From DATCRE01 sp964235605 (GTDB lineage: Bacteria; Bacteroidota; Bacteroidia; Cytophagales; Cyclobacteriaceae), in NCBI GenBank assembly GCA_964235605.1, contig CAXSCR010000068.1, positions 1 to 20,941 of the forward strand: DNA of 20,941 nt, in the 5' to 3' direction. The first letter of the stretch is position 1, and every line of letters starts with the position of its first letter. Shown here piece by piece: positions 1 to 8,376 of the stretch. The position numbers and the translations under genes are program-made. Below the pieces are notes generated by a model. That model saw nothing but the letters and a program-made list of their open reading frames with translations, was not told where the DNA came from and searched no databases.

Positions 1-313
1 TTCCTTCTTTATCTTCAGCTATAGCAATGTTACCTGTGGCGTTGCCTGTAAAGTTTATGCTATTGACTACACTATACTTCTCTGTGTCTTTGTCATAGCG
101 GGCAAGATGAGCCTGTACAATGTTTATATTCTTTGGTGCAGCACTGCCTATTTTTAATGCATCTGTCTTTTTGCTTAATGTCAGCCAATTAACAGCTGTA
201 CTCTGTCTTTCAACTCCAGCAATATCAAAGCTTACTTCATCAGCCTGTGATGCGCCATTACTACCGCAAGCTTTAGCTTGTGGTAAAATATTGTAAGCTT
301 TCAGCTTACTCAC
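1..313 (-). CDS. Hypothetical protein, 3' end outside window
   Basis: An open minus-strand frame runs from about position 328 off the left edge and reads as real protein (for example VQAHLARYDKDTEKYSVVNS and NATGNIAIAEDKEG). I do not recognise the family. A GTG at 313-311 is the first usual start; a TTG lies at 328-326, directly after an in-frame TAA at 331-329. No signal peptide or membrane segment follows either start, although the stretch KACGSNGAS resembles the region after a lipoprotein cysteine without a proper lipobox. An ATG at 338-336 lies in another frame, preceded by a purine-rich stretch, and stops after six codons. The 5' end may therefore be frameshifted or truncated. Coding status is likely; start and function are unknown. 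Confidence 0.5.
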   Translation of the reverse strand, partial: MSKLKAYNILPQAKACGSNGASQADEVSFDIAGVERQSTAVNWLTLSKKTDALKIGSAAPKNINIVQAHLARYDKDTEKYSVVNSINFTGNATGNIAIAEDKEG

Positions 314-456
314 AAATTTAAATATCAATTAAATCCATTTTTACCTGCCTAATCTCTCGCACCACAATAAAGATACTCACAATTCAAATTATCCATGGAG
401 ATGAAATAAGCAAGTTGAAAACTTGACTCATGATAAACCACAAGTTATGCTATCGC

Positions 457-529
457 TAAACTTGCGGTAGATGATTATAGTTTGGGTCATCTCAGCGTAG
501 CCTTTAAAATAATGATCGCCGCAAGTTTA
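457..529. repeat. 11-bp perfect inverted repeat with 51-bp spacer
   Basis: TAAACTTGCGG at 457-467 is matched exactly in inverted orientation by CCGCAAGTTTA at 519-529. A near copy of the arm (CTACCGCAAG followed by CTTTAGC) also occurs inside the left-hand coding frame at about 261-277. It lies upstream of the partial minus-strand gene, so a regulatory role is possible but not shown. Confidence 0.5.
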
Positions 530-766
530 ATATTAAAATACAATATTTATCTTTAAAACGGAAACTTATATGTAGGAGGCTGTCCAGTAGTCGTGTTGTA
601 ATTTAGGGATTTCGGGTGGGTTCTATTAATAAATCCATTCAGAATGTCAATAGGACATCTATGATGTAACTTTGCTACTAATTGAGGGAATGAAACATAT
701 TGGATGAAATACGATAATAAGTAACTAGTTCAGACTCAATAATGCCGCGATGCATCTAATACCCCT

Positions 767-812
767 CCAAAACAAACAAGGATTGACCAGTGCCTAAGCA
801 CCAATCAATCCT
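767..812 (-). terminator. Rho-independent terminator of the DUF892 gene
   Basis: On the minus strand, GGATTGATTGGTGC and GCACTGGTCAATCC form a stem (11 of 14 pairs, with a 3-base internal mismatch) closed by a TTAG loop. The stem is followed directly by TTGTTTGTTTT. It begins about 56 bases after the stop of the 868-1431 gene, as expected for its terminator. Confidence 0.8.
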
Positions 813-867
813 CGTTAGAGATGGATACTACGCGCTTTGCGTATGTTACCCACTTCAAAAGAATATC

Positions 868-1431
868 CTAAGCTTCCTCTTCTTCAACACTGGCTTCGTA
901 GTTAATATCGTTTTCAGCGATACCTGTTAGAAGTTCGTCGGTTTCTTTTTCTTCAGCTAATGTTTGACCTAAAAGTTCAGATATTTCATCTAATCCTAAG
1001 GTTTTAGCTAATTGGGTTAAGCCGCCGTAAGAAGCAATTTCATAGTGCTCTACTTTTTGAGCTGCTAAGATCAAACCTACATCGCGGGTAGCTGTTCCTT
1101 TTTCAGTTTCTTCAATAATACTTTTACTTTCTTCTACAAGACCAGCCATAGCATCGCATTTCTTCGCTTGTGGTTTTTCTTCCAAAAGTTCAAATACTTG
1201 TTCTAGTCTGGTAATTTGTTCTAGTGTTTGTTCAAGATGAGTTTCAAATGCGCCTTGAAGTTCAGTCGAAGTAGCTGCCTTTTGTAATTTAGGTAGCGTC
1301 TTCGCCATGTGTTTTTCTGCCCAATAAATGTCCTTGATAGAATCTACAAACAATTCCATTAATGGTGCTTGTATATCTTCTGTAGAAGGAGCTGATTTCT
1401 TAGCTGCTTTCTTTGTGGTTGTTTTTGCCAT
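868..1431 (-). CDS. DUF892 (YciF/YciE-like) ferritin-like stress protein
   Basis: This 187-residue protein matches the DUF892 family of ferritin-like four-helix proteins, linked to stress and stationary-phase responses in other bacteria, with a di-iron-type fold but poorly defined chemistry. Visible marks are LFVDSIKDIYWAEKHM near residues 27-42, a central EQITRLEQVFELL helix, and AAQKVEHYEIASYG near residues 125-138 carrying the conserved E/H residues of the later helices. The start is set at ATG 1431, because the 35 residues that a longer frame would add have no family character. The first 18 residues are Lys/Ala/Thr-rich (MAKTTTKKAAKKSAPSTE), an appended basic tail. The C-terminus ends in a run of Glu. 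No strong ribosome binding site is seen, as is usual in Bacteroidota. The gene appears monocistronic, with its own terminator downstream. Confidence 0.88.
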   Translation of the reverse strand: MAKTTTKKAAKKSAPSTEDIQAPLMELFVDSIKDIYWAEKHMAKTLPKLQKAATSTELQGAFETHLEQTLEQITRLEQVFELLEEKPQAKKCDAMAGLVEESKSIIEETEKGTATRDVGLILAAQKVEHYEIASYGGLTQLAKTLGLDEISELLGQTLAEEKETDELLTGIAENDINYEASVEEEEA

Positions 1432-1732
1432 GATTGTTATAGTTGGTTTAATAATTATAACATTTAAAAAACCGTGCCGCCATGGCCAAAATTCAAATAG
1501 AAATAAAAAATTATAACAAGTTTTTATACCCCGCAATAATTAGAACATATTGGATGCCGAACTCAAAAGTGGACTTTTTCTTAGAGAGAGAACACTGCAT
1601 CTTACGAGCCATTCTATATTAGATTTTAAATACCATTTTAGGGATAGATTTTTTTCACCTTGCAGGTGATATAGCGCTTAACCGATTTGAATTTTTTAGG
1701 TATCGGACAAATAAGTAAATTATTGAGAGTGT
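1432..1732. other. Upstream region of the DUF892 gene
   Basis: AT-rich intergenic DNA holding whatever promoter serves the DUF892 gene. On the minus strand, TCTATTTG (1501-1494) is one base off the Bacteroidota -7 consensus TAnnTTTG, but the nearest TTG is only 15 bases upstream instead of about 20, so no promoter is called. No gene is seen. Confidence 0.45.
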
Positions 1733-1776
1733 CAAAAAGTGAAAAAGGTGATAAGACTTATTTGAGTCTTATCATC
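1733..1776 (-). terminator. Rho-independent terminator after the decayed methyltransferase gene
   Basis: GATAAGACT (1750-1758) and AGTCTTATC (1765-1773) form a perfect 9-bp stem, extended by a T-A, a G-U and a G-C pair, with a 6-base loop. On the minus strand it is followed by TTTTTCACTTTTT. It lies about 60 bases after the last recognisable residue of the pseudogene, and its orientation fits that gene. Confidence 0.8.
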
Positions 1777-1838
1777 CAGTGAGATTTCTGCTAGGGAGGG
1801 ATGGCGGGTCATCAATATTATAAAAATAGAAAGCAGCA

Positions 1839-2341
1839 TTAAATAGATTGTATTATACTCAAAAATTTCTCTTAAGCTAGTACCATAGCCTGATAAATGA
1901 CACAGAAATAGGAACGATAAATAAAATAAAGCGAATTCGATAACATACCAACGCCCAGTAACATCATTACGTTACCAACATATAGTGGATTGCGGCAATG
2001 GTTAAAATTCACGCTGTAACAAAATCTTCCGCATAAACTTCTTTATTCTTTCCGCCTCTTACAATATACTTTAAGCCAATGGTTAGCTCTTATTATCTGC
2101 CCAAAACAAGCAATACACAACCCGATAATGAGTGGAGGTAGATAATAATTTTCCCAAATAATTCAGCAGAAAAAAGCGGTGGTGAGGTATAATATAGGGT
2201 TAAGCAAAAATGGGAAAGAAGATTTCTATATTTTAAGAAGAAGTAACCAATTGTTATCATATTATTTAAAAGCGATAATGCTGCGAAATTGTACCAATTA
2301 AAAAAGACTTCTCCGTGTAGATATCCGGTAGAAATAAGCAT
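1839..2341 (-). pseudogene. Decayed isoprenylcysteine/phospholipid methyltransferase-like membrane protein
   Basis: Translating the minus strand across frames gives pieces of one protein in the right order. The first is an open stretch 2341-2093 with hydrophobic segments and a TSPPLFS motif. Two consecutive TAA stops at 2095-2090 follow. The same frame then reads ELTIGLKYIVRGGKNKEVYA to a TGA at 2011-2009. A +1 shift leads into NHCRNPLYVGN, then MLLGVGMLSNSLYFIY, IYQAMVLA, a TAA, and EKFLSI. RNPLYVGN, the small-residue helix, and YQAMVLA(E)EKFL are the hallmark order of the ICMT/PEMT-like (phospholipid or isoprenylcysteine methyltransferase) integral membrane fold, whose conserved Arg/His-Pro and Glu-Glu residues bind the methyl donor. 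One of the two Glu codons has become a stop. At least three stops and one frameshift rule out function. The N-terminus before 2341 is not traceable. The specific substrate of the ancestral enzyme cannot be inferred. Confidence 0.75.
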
Positions 2342-2496
2342 ATATCCAAATCTTCAGTAAGCTTATACGGTATCAAACAATTTCAAGAGCTTCACGCTTC
2401 TGTGCTAACTCCACTTCACTATAGTGATTACGTTTTTAAAATCATAGGAGTATTAATGACCAGCCATTTCGGCACTCATTTTATGCACGATTGAAA

Positions 2497-2510
2497 CGTT
2501 TTATAAAACG
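2497..2510. promoter_or_regulatory. 14-bp perfect palindrome upstream of the propeller regulator
   Basis: CGTTTTATAAAACG is fully self-complementary and lies 84 bases before the ATG at 2595. It has the size and symmetry of a dimeric regulator's operator. AT-rich palindromes of this length can occur by chance, and the protein that would bind is unknown. Confidence 0.35.
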
Positions 2511-2594
2511 ATTATTCATATTAACTTGCCATCTTCTCCTCTCATAATAAAATTATAAGCATAGACTGATAGGCGTGGGTTAGGTATTTAAGCT

Positions 2595-5576
2595 ATGAAG
2601 TTAGAAACGGGTTTATTGATTTTCGCATTTTTATTTTGTTCTGCCTTTTCTTTTGCTCAAAAAAATATAAAACTACAACAACTCTCTATTGAAGATGGCC
2701 TATCTCAAAACACCATTAACACTATATTTCAAGATAGCAGTGGGTTTATGTGGTTTGGTACACAAAATGGTTTAAATCAATACGATGGAACCACAGTTAC
2801 TACATTCAAAAATGACGTAGCTGACTCTACTAGCATTTCAAGTAATGATGTTTATGCGGTATATGAAGATCGGAATAAAAATATTTGGTTTGGCACACGC
2901 GCTGGTCTATCTCGCCTAAATAAAAAAACGAACACATTTTCAAACTTTGATATAAGTGCAGAAAGCCCATATAGCTTAAGGCCAGCATGGTGTATTATTG
3001 GCTCAACCAAAGATGATAATTTATGGATTGGTGCTTCAGGTGGGCTATTCTCTTTTAATACCAAAACAAAAAAATTCAATCATTATAAAATTCACGACAG
3101 CAGTCAAAACGCAAATTCCATTCGCGCCATTTGTGAAGATAAAAAAGGTATCATTTGGGTAGGTACTTCCATTGGTCAACTGCTACAATTTGATAAATCC
3201 AATAAACGGTTTCATAGCGTTAATTTAAAATCTGAAAAGACATTTGGCAATTATGGCATTACCTGTATGTTTGAAGATACCGAAGGTCATATATGGCTTG
3301 GTAGAGAAGATGGCGTGATTATGCAATATGATTCTCTTCACCAATCATTCATTTATTATAACACTATAAAAGATAAATTCCCCATTAGAACTTTACTTGA
3401 GGATAAAGAAGGTTCATTATGGATTGGCACTGACAAGGGCGGCGTATTTTTAATGGATAAAATATCTGGAAAAGTCGAATCATTAAGTGATAAATCGGCA
3501 AAGGGAACAGATGTCGTGTTGTCACTTTATAATGATGCGAAAGGAGATATGTGGTTAGGTACATATCATGCAGGTGCCTTTTTGTTCGACAAGATGGACA
3601 CTACCTTCAATTATTTCTATCCATATAAAGAAATAAAAAATCAAGACGACAATAATTCTATTCTTGCCATTTATCAAGACGAGAATAGTCTTTGGATTGG
3701 AACAGATGGTGGTGGCTTGGTAAAGAAAAATAAACTGGGCTTGCAGTTCTATAAAAAGAAAGAAAATAAAAATAGTATTGCTGGTAATACCATTATGTGT
3801 ATAACACCTGGAAGTAATGAAAACCTATACATGGGTACTTACGCCAATGGTTTGTCGGAATTTGATAAACGATCAGGTCAATTCACTCATTATAATCAAG
3901 AAAACAAAACCCTAAATGACAACAGTGTCTGGACCATCTATGCAGATGGTAATATGATCTGGATAGGAACCAACAAAGGCGGGCTCAATCTCTTTGACAC
4001 CAAAAAGAAAACCTTTACGTACTTTACCAACAACATTAAAGATGAAAAAAGCATCAGCTCCAACACAATTCGGTGCATTTTAAAAGACAGCAGAAACAGG
4101 CTGTGGATAGGAACTGTATCAGGATTGAATATTTTCAATAAAGCGGATAGCACCTTCACGTCTCTTCATCATCGTGAGAATAAAAACAGCATCAGCAACA
4201 ACAACATATTATGTATCTATGAAGACGTCAAGAAAAATATTTGGATGGGTACTCATGGCGGCGGACTAAACAAATTCGACTATCGCACCAACACCTTCAC
4301 ATCTTACCAAGAGAATGATGGTTTAGCGGGAAACATTATCTATGGCATTCTTGAAGATGGTACAGGCAATCTGTGGATGAGCACAAATAAAGGAATTTCA
4401 AGGTTCGATCCTGAAAAAAAAGAATTTAAAAATTTCGATACAAACAGTAGTTTGCCAAATTCACTTTATAACGTGGGCGCTTACTTTAAAAACAAACAAG
4501 GTGAAATGTTCTTTGGAAGTGTTGAAGGTTTATGTTCGTTTTACCCGCATCACATACGACAAAATAATTATGTCCCTCCTATTGTCATAACAGAATTTTA
4601 TCTGTTCAATAAACCTGTCGCTGCCGCCTCTGATGGCTTACTTCAAAAACCCCTAGCTGAAACAAGTGAAATAACATTGGATCATACCCAATCTATTTTT
4701 GGTTTTAAGTTTGCCGCATTGAATTATTCTCACGCTTACAAGAAAAAGTACGCGTACAAACTTGAGCCTTTCGATACAGATTGGAATTATGTAGAGAACA
4801 CTGCCAATGCAACTTATATGAATCTAGATCCTGGCAATTATGTGTTCAAAGTAAAGGGCTCGAATAATGATGGCGTTTGGAATGAAAATTACGCCTCTGT
4901 TAAACTTATTATCACACCACCGTTCTGGAAAACAATATGGTTTATCATCATGGTATCTACGCTTGCGGCATTTTCGATTTATAGCCTTTACCAAATGAAT
5001 ATTAAAACCATTAAAAAACAAAAAGAAATACTTGCCCATCTTGTTAGTAAGCGAAGTGCAGAAATTGAAGTACAAAGTAAAGTTCTTTTCGAGGCTGAAA
5101 GAAAAAATGCACAACTCATCCATCAAAAACTAAACGATGAATTAGCCGCTAAAAGCAAAGAGTTGACTAATTATACCCTCCTCATTATCCAAAAAAATAA
5201 ACTTCTAGACGAGTTAAAAAAGAAACTCAAGGACGCAATAAGACAACCCAGTACGAGTAATCTCAGAGACTTTAAAAATCTTATAAAACTGATTAATTAC
5301 AACTTCAGTCCTGAAAAAGAATGGCTTGAATTCAATAGTAATTTCAACCGGGTCCATGAAGATTTTGTGCCATCCCTTAAATCTAAATTTACAGAATTAA
5401 CCAATAACGATATGCGTCTTTGTGCCTTATACCGTATTGGTATTCCGACCAAAGATATTGCAGAAGCTATGGGAATCTCACAAACTAGTGTAAAGATGGC
5501 GCGCTACAGACTTCGTAAAAAACTTGGACTTAAGCCTGAAGATGATATTAATGATTTCTTAAAAACATTTAGCTGA
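2595..5576 (+). CDS. Propeller-sensor one-component regulator (Reg_prop, Y_Y_Y, LuxR-like HTH)
   Basis: This 993-residue inner-membrane regulator senses in the periplasm and probably acts on DNA in the cytoplasm. Residues 1-22 are a signal peptide ending FSFAQ. Residues about 25-690 are a series of Reg_prop blades with the recurring pattern (D/N)xxxxxWxGTxxGLxxFD, for example SSGFMWFGTQNGLNQYDG, which build a two-propeller sensor. A Y_Y_Y domain (about 700-770, YAYKLEPFDTDWNYV) leads to one membrane helix (about 778-800), a Lys/Glu-rich coiled coil (about 805-880) and a C-terminal helix-turn-helix (about 934-989, IPTKDIAEAMGISQTSVKMA). There is no histidine kinase or receiver domain, unlike the hybrid two-component systems that share this sensor. 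The chitinase gene begins 209 bases downstream on the same strand, which suggests that it is the target; the ligand is not visible. The start is at the ATG directly before the signal peptide. Confidence 0.88.
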   Translation: MKLETGLLIFAFLFCSAFSFAQKNIKLQQLSIEDGLSQNTINTIFQDSSGFMWFGTQNGLNQYDGTTVTTFKNDVADSTSISSNDVYAVYEDRNKNIWFGTRAGLSRLNKKTNTFSNFDISAESPYSLRPAWCIIGSTKDDNLWIGASGGLFSFNTKTKKFNHYKIHDSSQNANSIRAICEDKKGIIWVGTSIGQLLQFDKSNKRFHSVNLKSEKTFGNYGITCMFEDTEGHIWLGREDGVIMQYDSLHQSFIYYNTIKDKFPIRTLLEDKEGSLWIGTDKGGVFLMDKISGKVESLSDKSAKGTDVVLSLYNDAKGDMWLGTYHAGAFLFDKMDTTFNYFYPYKEIKNQDDNNSILAIYQDENSLWIGTDGGGLVKKNKLGLQFYKKKENKNSIAGNTIMCITPGSNENLYMGTYANGLSEFDKRSGQFTHYNQENKTLNDNSVWTIYADGNMIWIGTNKGGLNLFDTKKKTFTYFTNNIKDEKSISSNTIRCILKDSRNRLWIGTVSGLNIFNKADSTFTSLHHRENKNSISNNNILCIYEDVKKNIWMGTHGGGLNKFDYRTNTFTSYQENDGLAGNIIYGILEDGTGNLWMSTNKGISRFDPEKKEFKNFDTNSSLPNSLYNVGAYFKNKQGEMFFGSVEGLCSFYPHHIRQNNYVPPIVITEFYLFNKPVAAASDGLLQKPLAETSEITLDHTQSIFGFKFAALNYSHAYKKKYAYKLEPFDTDWNYVENTANATYMNLDPGNYVFKVKGSNNDGVWNENYASVKLIITPPFWKTIWFIIMVSTLAAFSIYSLYQMNIKTIKKQKEILAHLVSKRSAEIEVQSKVLFEAERKNAQLIHQKLNDELAAKSKELTNYTLLIIQKNKLLDELKKKLKDAIRQPSTSNLRDFKNLIKLINYNFSPEKEWLEFNSNFNRVHEDFVPSLKSKFTELTNNDMRLCALYRIGIPTKDIAEAMGISQTSVKMARYRLRKKLGLKPEDDINDFLKTFS

Positions 5577-5677
5577 TCTATGTCTGTTAGATACCGTGGT
5601 TTTATAAGTTTAAGCACAAAAATTCCTGTAGCCCTTCTAATCCTATCTATTGCAAATGAACCGAATAATACAACTTA

Positions 5678-5709
5678 TTGTAGCCTGCCTATTTATATCA
5701 GTAGGTTTT
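5678..5709 (+). promoter_or_regulatory. Possible Bacteroidota-type promoter for the chitinase gene
   Basis: TTG at 5678-5680 and TAGGTTTT at 5702-5709 (one base from the consensus TAnnTTTG) are separated by 21 bases, close to the spacing known for the -33/-7 elements of Bacteroidota sigma-ABfr. Transcription from here would leave a leader of about 70 bases before ATG 5786. The motifs are short, so this is a moderate guess. Confidence 0.35.
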
Positions 5710-5785
5710 TATGTAGCCCTACATATTTCTCTTAACGCCTCAAAATTTAAATATTGGTTACATCAAAACCTAAACCTTAGCACTT

Positions 5786-8032
5786 ATGAAAAACGTAAAG
5801 CATTACAGATCAGTACTCATATTTTTGTTAATGATGGGTGTATTTCAATTACAAGCCCAGAAAAAGATAGTCGGTTATATCCCCACTGGATATTCTACTT
5901 CATCAGTAGATTTCTCAAAGATCACCCACCTTAATATCGCATTTGAAAATCCGGATGATGCCGGCAATTTGAGTTATAGCGGTGGCAATGATGCCTTTGT
6001 TACAGAAGCCCATGCTAAGAACGTAAAAGTACTGATATCCATTTGCGGCGGTGGGGCGTCTAATGATGTCACCACACAAAATCGCTACTTCAATCTTCTT
6101 AATGCTAGCAACAGAGGCGCTTTTATTTCCAAGATTGTTGCTTACCTAAATTCTCATAATCTTGATGGTATTGATCTTGATCTTGAAGGCCCTGCTATCA
6201 ACGGCGACTATTCTGCTTTTGTTATTGCCCTTAAGAGCGCACTTCCTGCTGGCAAACTTTTAACAGCCGCATTATCTCATGACAATGGCGGAAACGCGGT
6301 ATCCAATGCTGCCATCCAAACCCTTGATTTTTTAAATATCATGGCTTATGATATGGGCTGGGGACAAGCCGTTCATCATTCGACTTACGCATATGCTACA
6401 ACTTGCATGAATTGGTGGGTTCAAAATAAAGGTTTAGCTGCAAGTAAAGCCATACTTGGTGTTCCGTTTTATGGTTATGTAAATACAACAGGCAACGGTG
6501 GAATAACTTTTAGTTCAATTGTAAACACCTATGGTGCAGCGGCTGCACAACAAGATACATGGACATCAGGTGGAAGCACTGTTTACTATAATGGCATTCC
6601 AACCATCAGACAAAAATCACAATTGGTAGTAGACCAAAATTACGGTGGTATCATGATTTGGCAACTGGCACAAGATGCAACTGGTATAAATTCTCTATTA
6701 ACTAACATCAAACAAGTTCTTGGTACCACAACCTGTACACTACCCACGCAACCTGGAACAATCTCAGGAAACACATCAGTTGCATCAGGAAGCAGTCAAA
6801 CTTATTCTATTGGCGCAGTGAGTGGTGCAACTTCTTATACGTGGTCACTGCCATCATCATGGTCTGGTTCTTCATCATCAACTTCTATTACAACAACAGC
6901 AGGAAGTACAGGTGGAACAATTTCTGTAAGCGCAAATAATACCTGTGGTTCAAGTACAACAAGAACCTTATCCGTGACGATTGTTGGCACACCTTCATCT
7001 AACCTCGCTATAAATAAAACGGTTACTACATCTTCGGTCGAACCTGGTACAACGTTCACTGGATCAAACGCAGTAGACGGAAGTATAGCAACACGATGGT
7101 CCTCCAGCTATGTCGATCCATCCTGGATGTATGTAGATCTTGGTGCCAACTATAATGTTAATCGAGTAAAGATTACATGGGAAGGTGCATTTGGAACTGC
7201 CTATCTTATACAAGTATCTACCGATGCTATAACCTGGTCAACCATAAAAAATGTAACAGGCAATGCAACACCTGTTAACGATTGGACGGGATTGGCAGGC
7301 ACAGCACGTTATGTAAGGATGTATGGAACTGCACGTAATTCACAATGGGGATATTCAATTTTTGAATTCGAAGTTTATGGAACACCTATAACTGGAAATA
7401 ATTTTACCACCCGAATCGAAGCTGAAAACTTTTTAAATATGTTCGGCATTGCAACAGAAGCATGCAGTGAGGGCGGTCTAAATATAGGATACTTCGATAC
7501 TTCAGATTGGTTAACCTATAATGTTACTATTCCTACAGCAGGCACTTACAAAGTCTCTTATCGCATAGCGACCACAGCAACAGGTAGAACTTTAAGATTA
7601 GAAAATGCAGTGCCAGCTTTGCTAGGCGAAGTAAGCCTTCCTAACACAGGTGGGTGGCAGGCTTGGACTACAGTTTCACATAATGTTTCACTTCCCGCAG
7701 GCACATACAGTTTAGGTATAACCACATACACAGGTGGTTTGAACTTGAATTGGTTTGACATTACAAACAACCTTGGCGCGAGAATAGCGTCTATCGAAAC
7801 ACATCATCATATTAGTGTTTATCCTAACCCTGTAGAATCTCAATTAAATATAAGTGAATGGATTGATTTTGAAGGCGGCGAAGCACGGGTACTTGATGGT
7901 ACTGGAAGAGCGCACATAATTACAAAGATTGAAACCGGCTCCATAGACGTCTCAACACTTTCTCCCGGTGTTTATATCTTAAGATTGAGAAAAAATCAAA
8001 ATGCGTTTAACACGAAATTTTTGAAAAAGTAA
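5786..8032 (+). CDS. Secreted multimodular GH18 chitinase with T9SS sorting domain
   Basis: This 748-residue enzyme is predicted to hydrolyse chitin or related beta-1,4-GlcNAc polymers outside the cell. Residues 1-25 are a signal peptide (ending LQAQ). Residues about 27-314 are a glycoside hydrolase 18 barrel with the full DxxDxDxE motif (D127, D130, D132 and catalytic acid E134), the IMAYDM segment (185-190) and the late-barrel Trp in MIWQL (W292). An Ig/PKD-like linker module (about 318-400, Ser/Thr-rich), an F5/8C (discoidin, CBM32-like) module (about 405-532) and a CBM6-like module starting IEAENF (about 544-660) follow. The tail (about 676-748), with ISVYPNP and LSPGVYILRL, is a type A C-terminal sorting domain for type IX secretion, cleaved or anchored at export. 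A Rho-independent terminator follows. An overlapping frame at 5650-5934 has no family signature and is discarded. The upstream propeller regulator is the likely controller. Confidence 0.92.
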   Translation: MKNVKHYRSVLIFLLMMGVFQLQAQKKIVGYIPTGYSTSSVDFSKITHLNIAFENPDDAGNLSYSGGNDAFVTEAHAKNVKVLISICGGGASNDVTTQNRYFNLLNASNRGAFISKIVAYLNSHNLDGIDLDLEGPAINGDYSAFVIALKSALPAGKLLTAALSHDNGGNAVSNAAIQTLDFLNIMAYDMGWGQAVHHSTYAYATTCMNWWVQNKGLAASKAILGVPFYGYVNTTGNGGITFSSIVNTYGAAAAQQDTWTSGGSTVYYNGIPTIRQKSQLVVDQNYGGIMIWQLAQDATGINSLLTNIKQVLGTTTCTLPTQPGTISGNTSVASGSSQTYSIGAVSGATSYTWSLPSSWSGSSSSTSITTTAGSTGGTISVSANNTCGSSTTRTLSVTIVGTPSSNLAINKTVTTSSVEPGTTFTGSNAVDGSIATRWSSSYVDPSWMYVDLGANYNVNRVKITWEGAFGTAYLIQVSTDAITWSTIKNVTGNATPVNDWTGLAGTARYVRMYGTARNSQWGYSIFEFEVYGTPITGNNFTTRIEAENFLNMFGIATEACSEGGLNIGYFDTSDWLTYNVTIPTAGTYKVSYRIATTATGRTLRLENAVPALLGEVSLPNTGGWQAWTTVSHNVSLPAGTYSLGITTYTGGLNLNWFDITNNLGARIASIETHHHISVYPNPVESQLNISEWIDFEGGEARVLDGTGRAHIITKIETGSIDVSTLSPGVYILRLRKNQNAFNTKFLKK

Positions 8033-8055
8033 CGTAGGAATTGTTCGTAATAGTT

Positions 8056-8083
8056 AAGGCGCTGATTTGGTCAGCGCTTTTTT
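8056..8083 (+). terminator. Rho-independent terminator of the chitinase gene
   Basis: GCGCTGA and TCAGCGC form a perfect 7-bp stem around TTTGG, extended by G-U and A-T pairs and followed by a run of six T. It starts about 24 bases after the chitinase stop codon. Confidence 0.9.
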
Positions 8084-8376
8084 CACTTCATCATATTGGT
8101 TAACTCTGCTACATAATAAATGGTATATGGTAATTGCTTGGAAAAGTAAACAGACGCCGCTATTATAAAAATGTTCAGTAAATGAATTGAGGTATATGAA
8201 ACAGTTTGGCTCAGATAACAATTAGTTTATCCTTTCGTATCACTTGCTTTAGTAGGATGTAAATGGACACATTCATTTCCATGGCATTACTTTTTTAGTA
8301 AGCCTATAGAAGTGTCTTGATGGCTTTGACACTTTTCCATAACGGATACGCGAGAAAGCGCTACAAGATTGAATAT
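8084..8376. other. Intergenic region before treS-mak
   Basis: About 290 bases between the chitinase terminator and the chosen start of the trehalose synthase fusion. The coding frame is open back to a TTG at 8317 and an ATG at 8320, but those extra 20 residues do not look like family sequence. No convincing -33/-7 promoter pair and no riboswitch-like structure were seen. Confidence 0.45.

Larger units (their letters stand above)
314..867. other. Intergenic region between two minus-strand genes
   Basis: There is no ORF of protein-like composition in this 554-base stretch. It contains an 11-bp inverted repeat (457-467 / 519-529) and, at its right end, the terminator of the DUF892 gene. Around 575-590 there is a short phrase resembling insertion-sequence ends, but nothing else supports an element there. 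Confidence 0.6.

Noticed and set aside
570..592. GGAGGCTGTCC phrase resembling an insertion-sequence end
   Set aside because: No inverse partner, target duplication or transposase remnant was found in the window.
694..1556. Exact 13-bp direct repeat AACATATTGGATG at 694-706 and 1544-1556 flanking the DUF892 gene
   Set aside because: A few exact 13-bp pairs are expected by chance in 21 kb of AT-rich DNA, and there are no inverted ends or integrase to suggest insertion.
5650..5934. 94-codon frame overlapping the chitinase start
   Set aside because: The overlapping chitinase frame has a signal peptide and GH18 domain, and the other frame becomes meaningless where they overlap.
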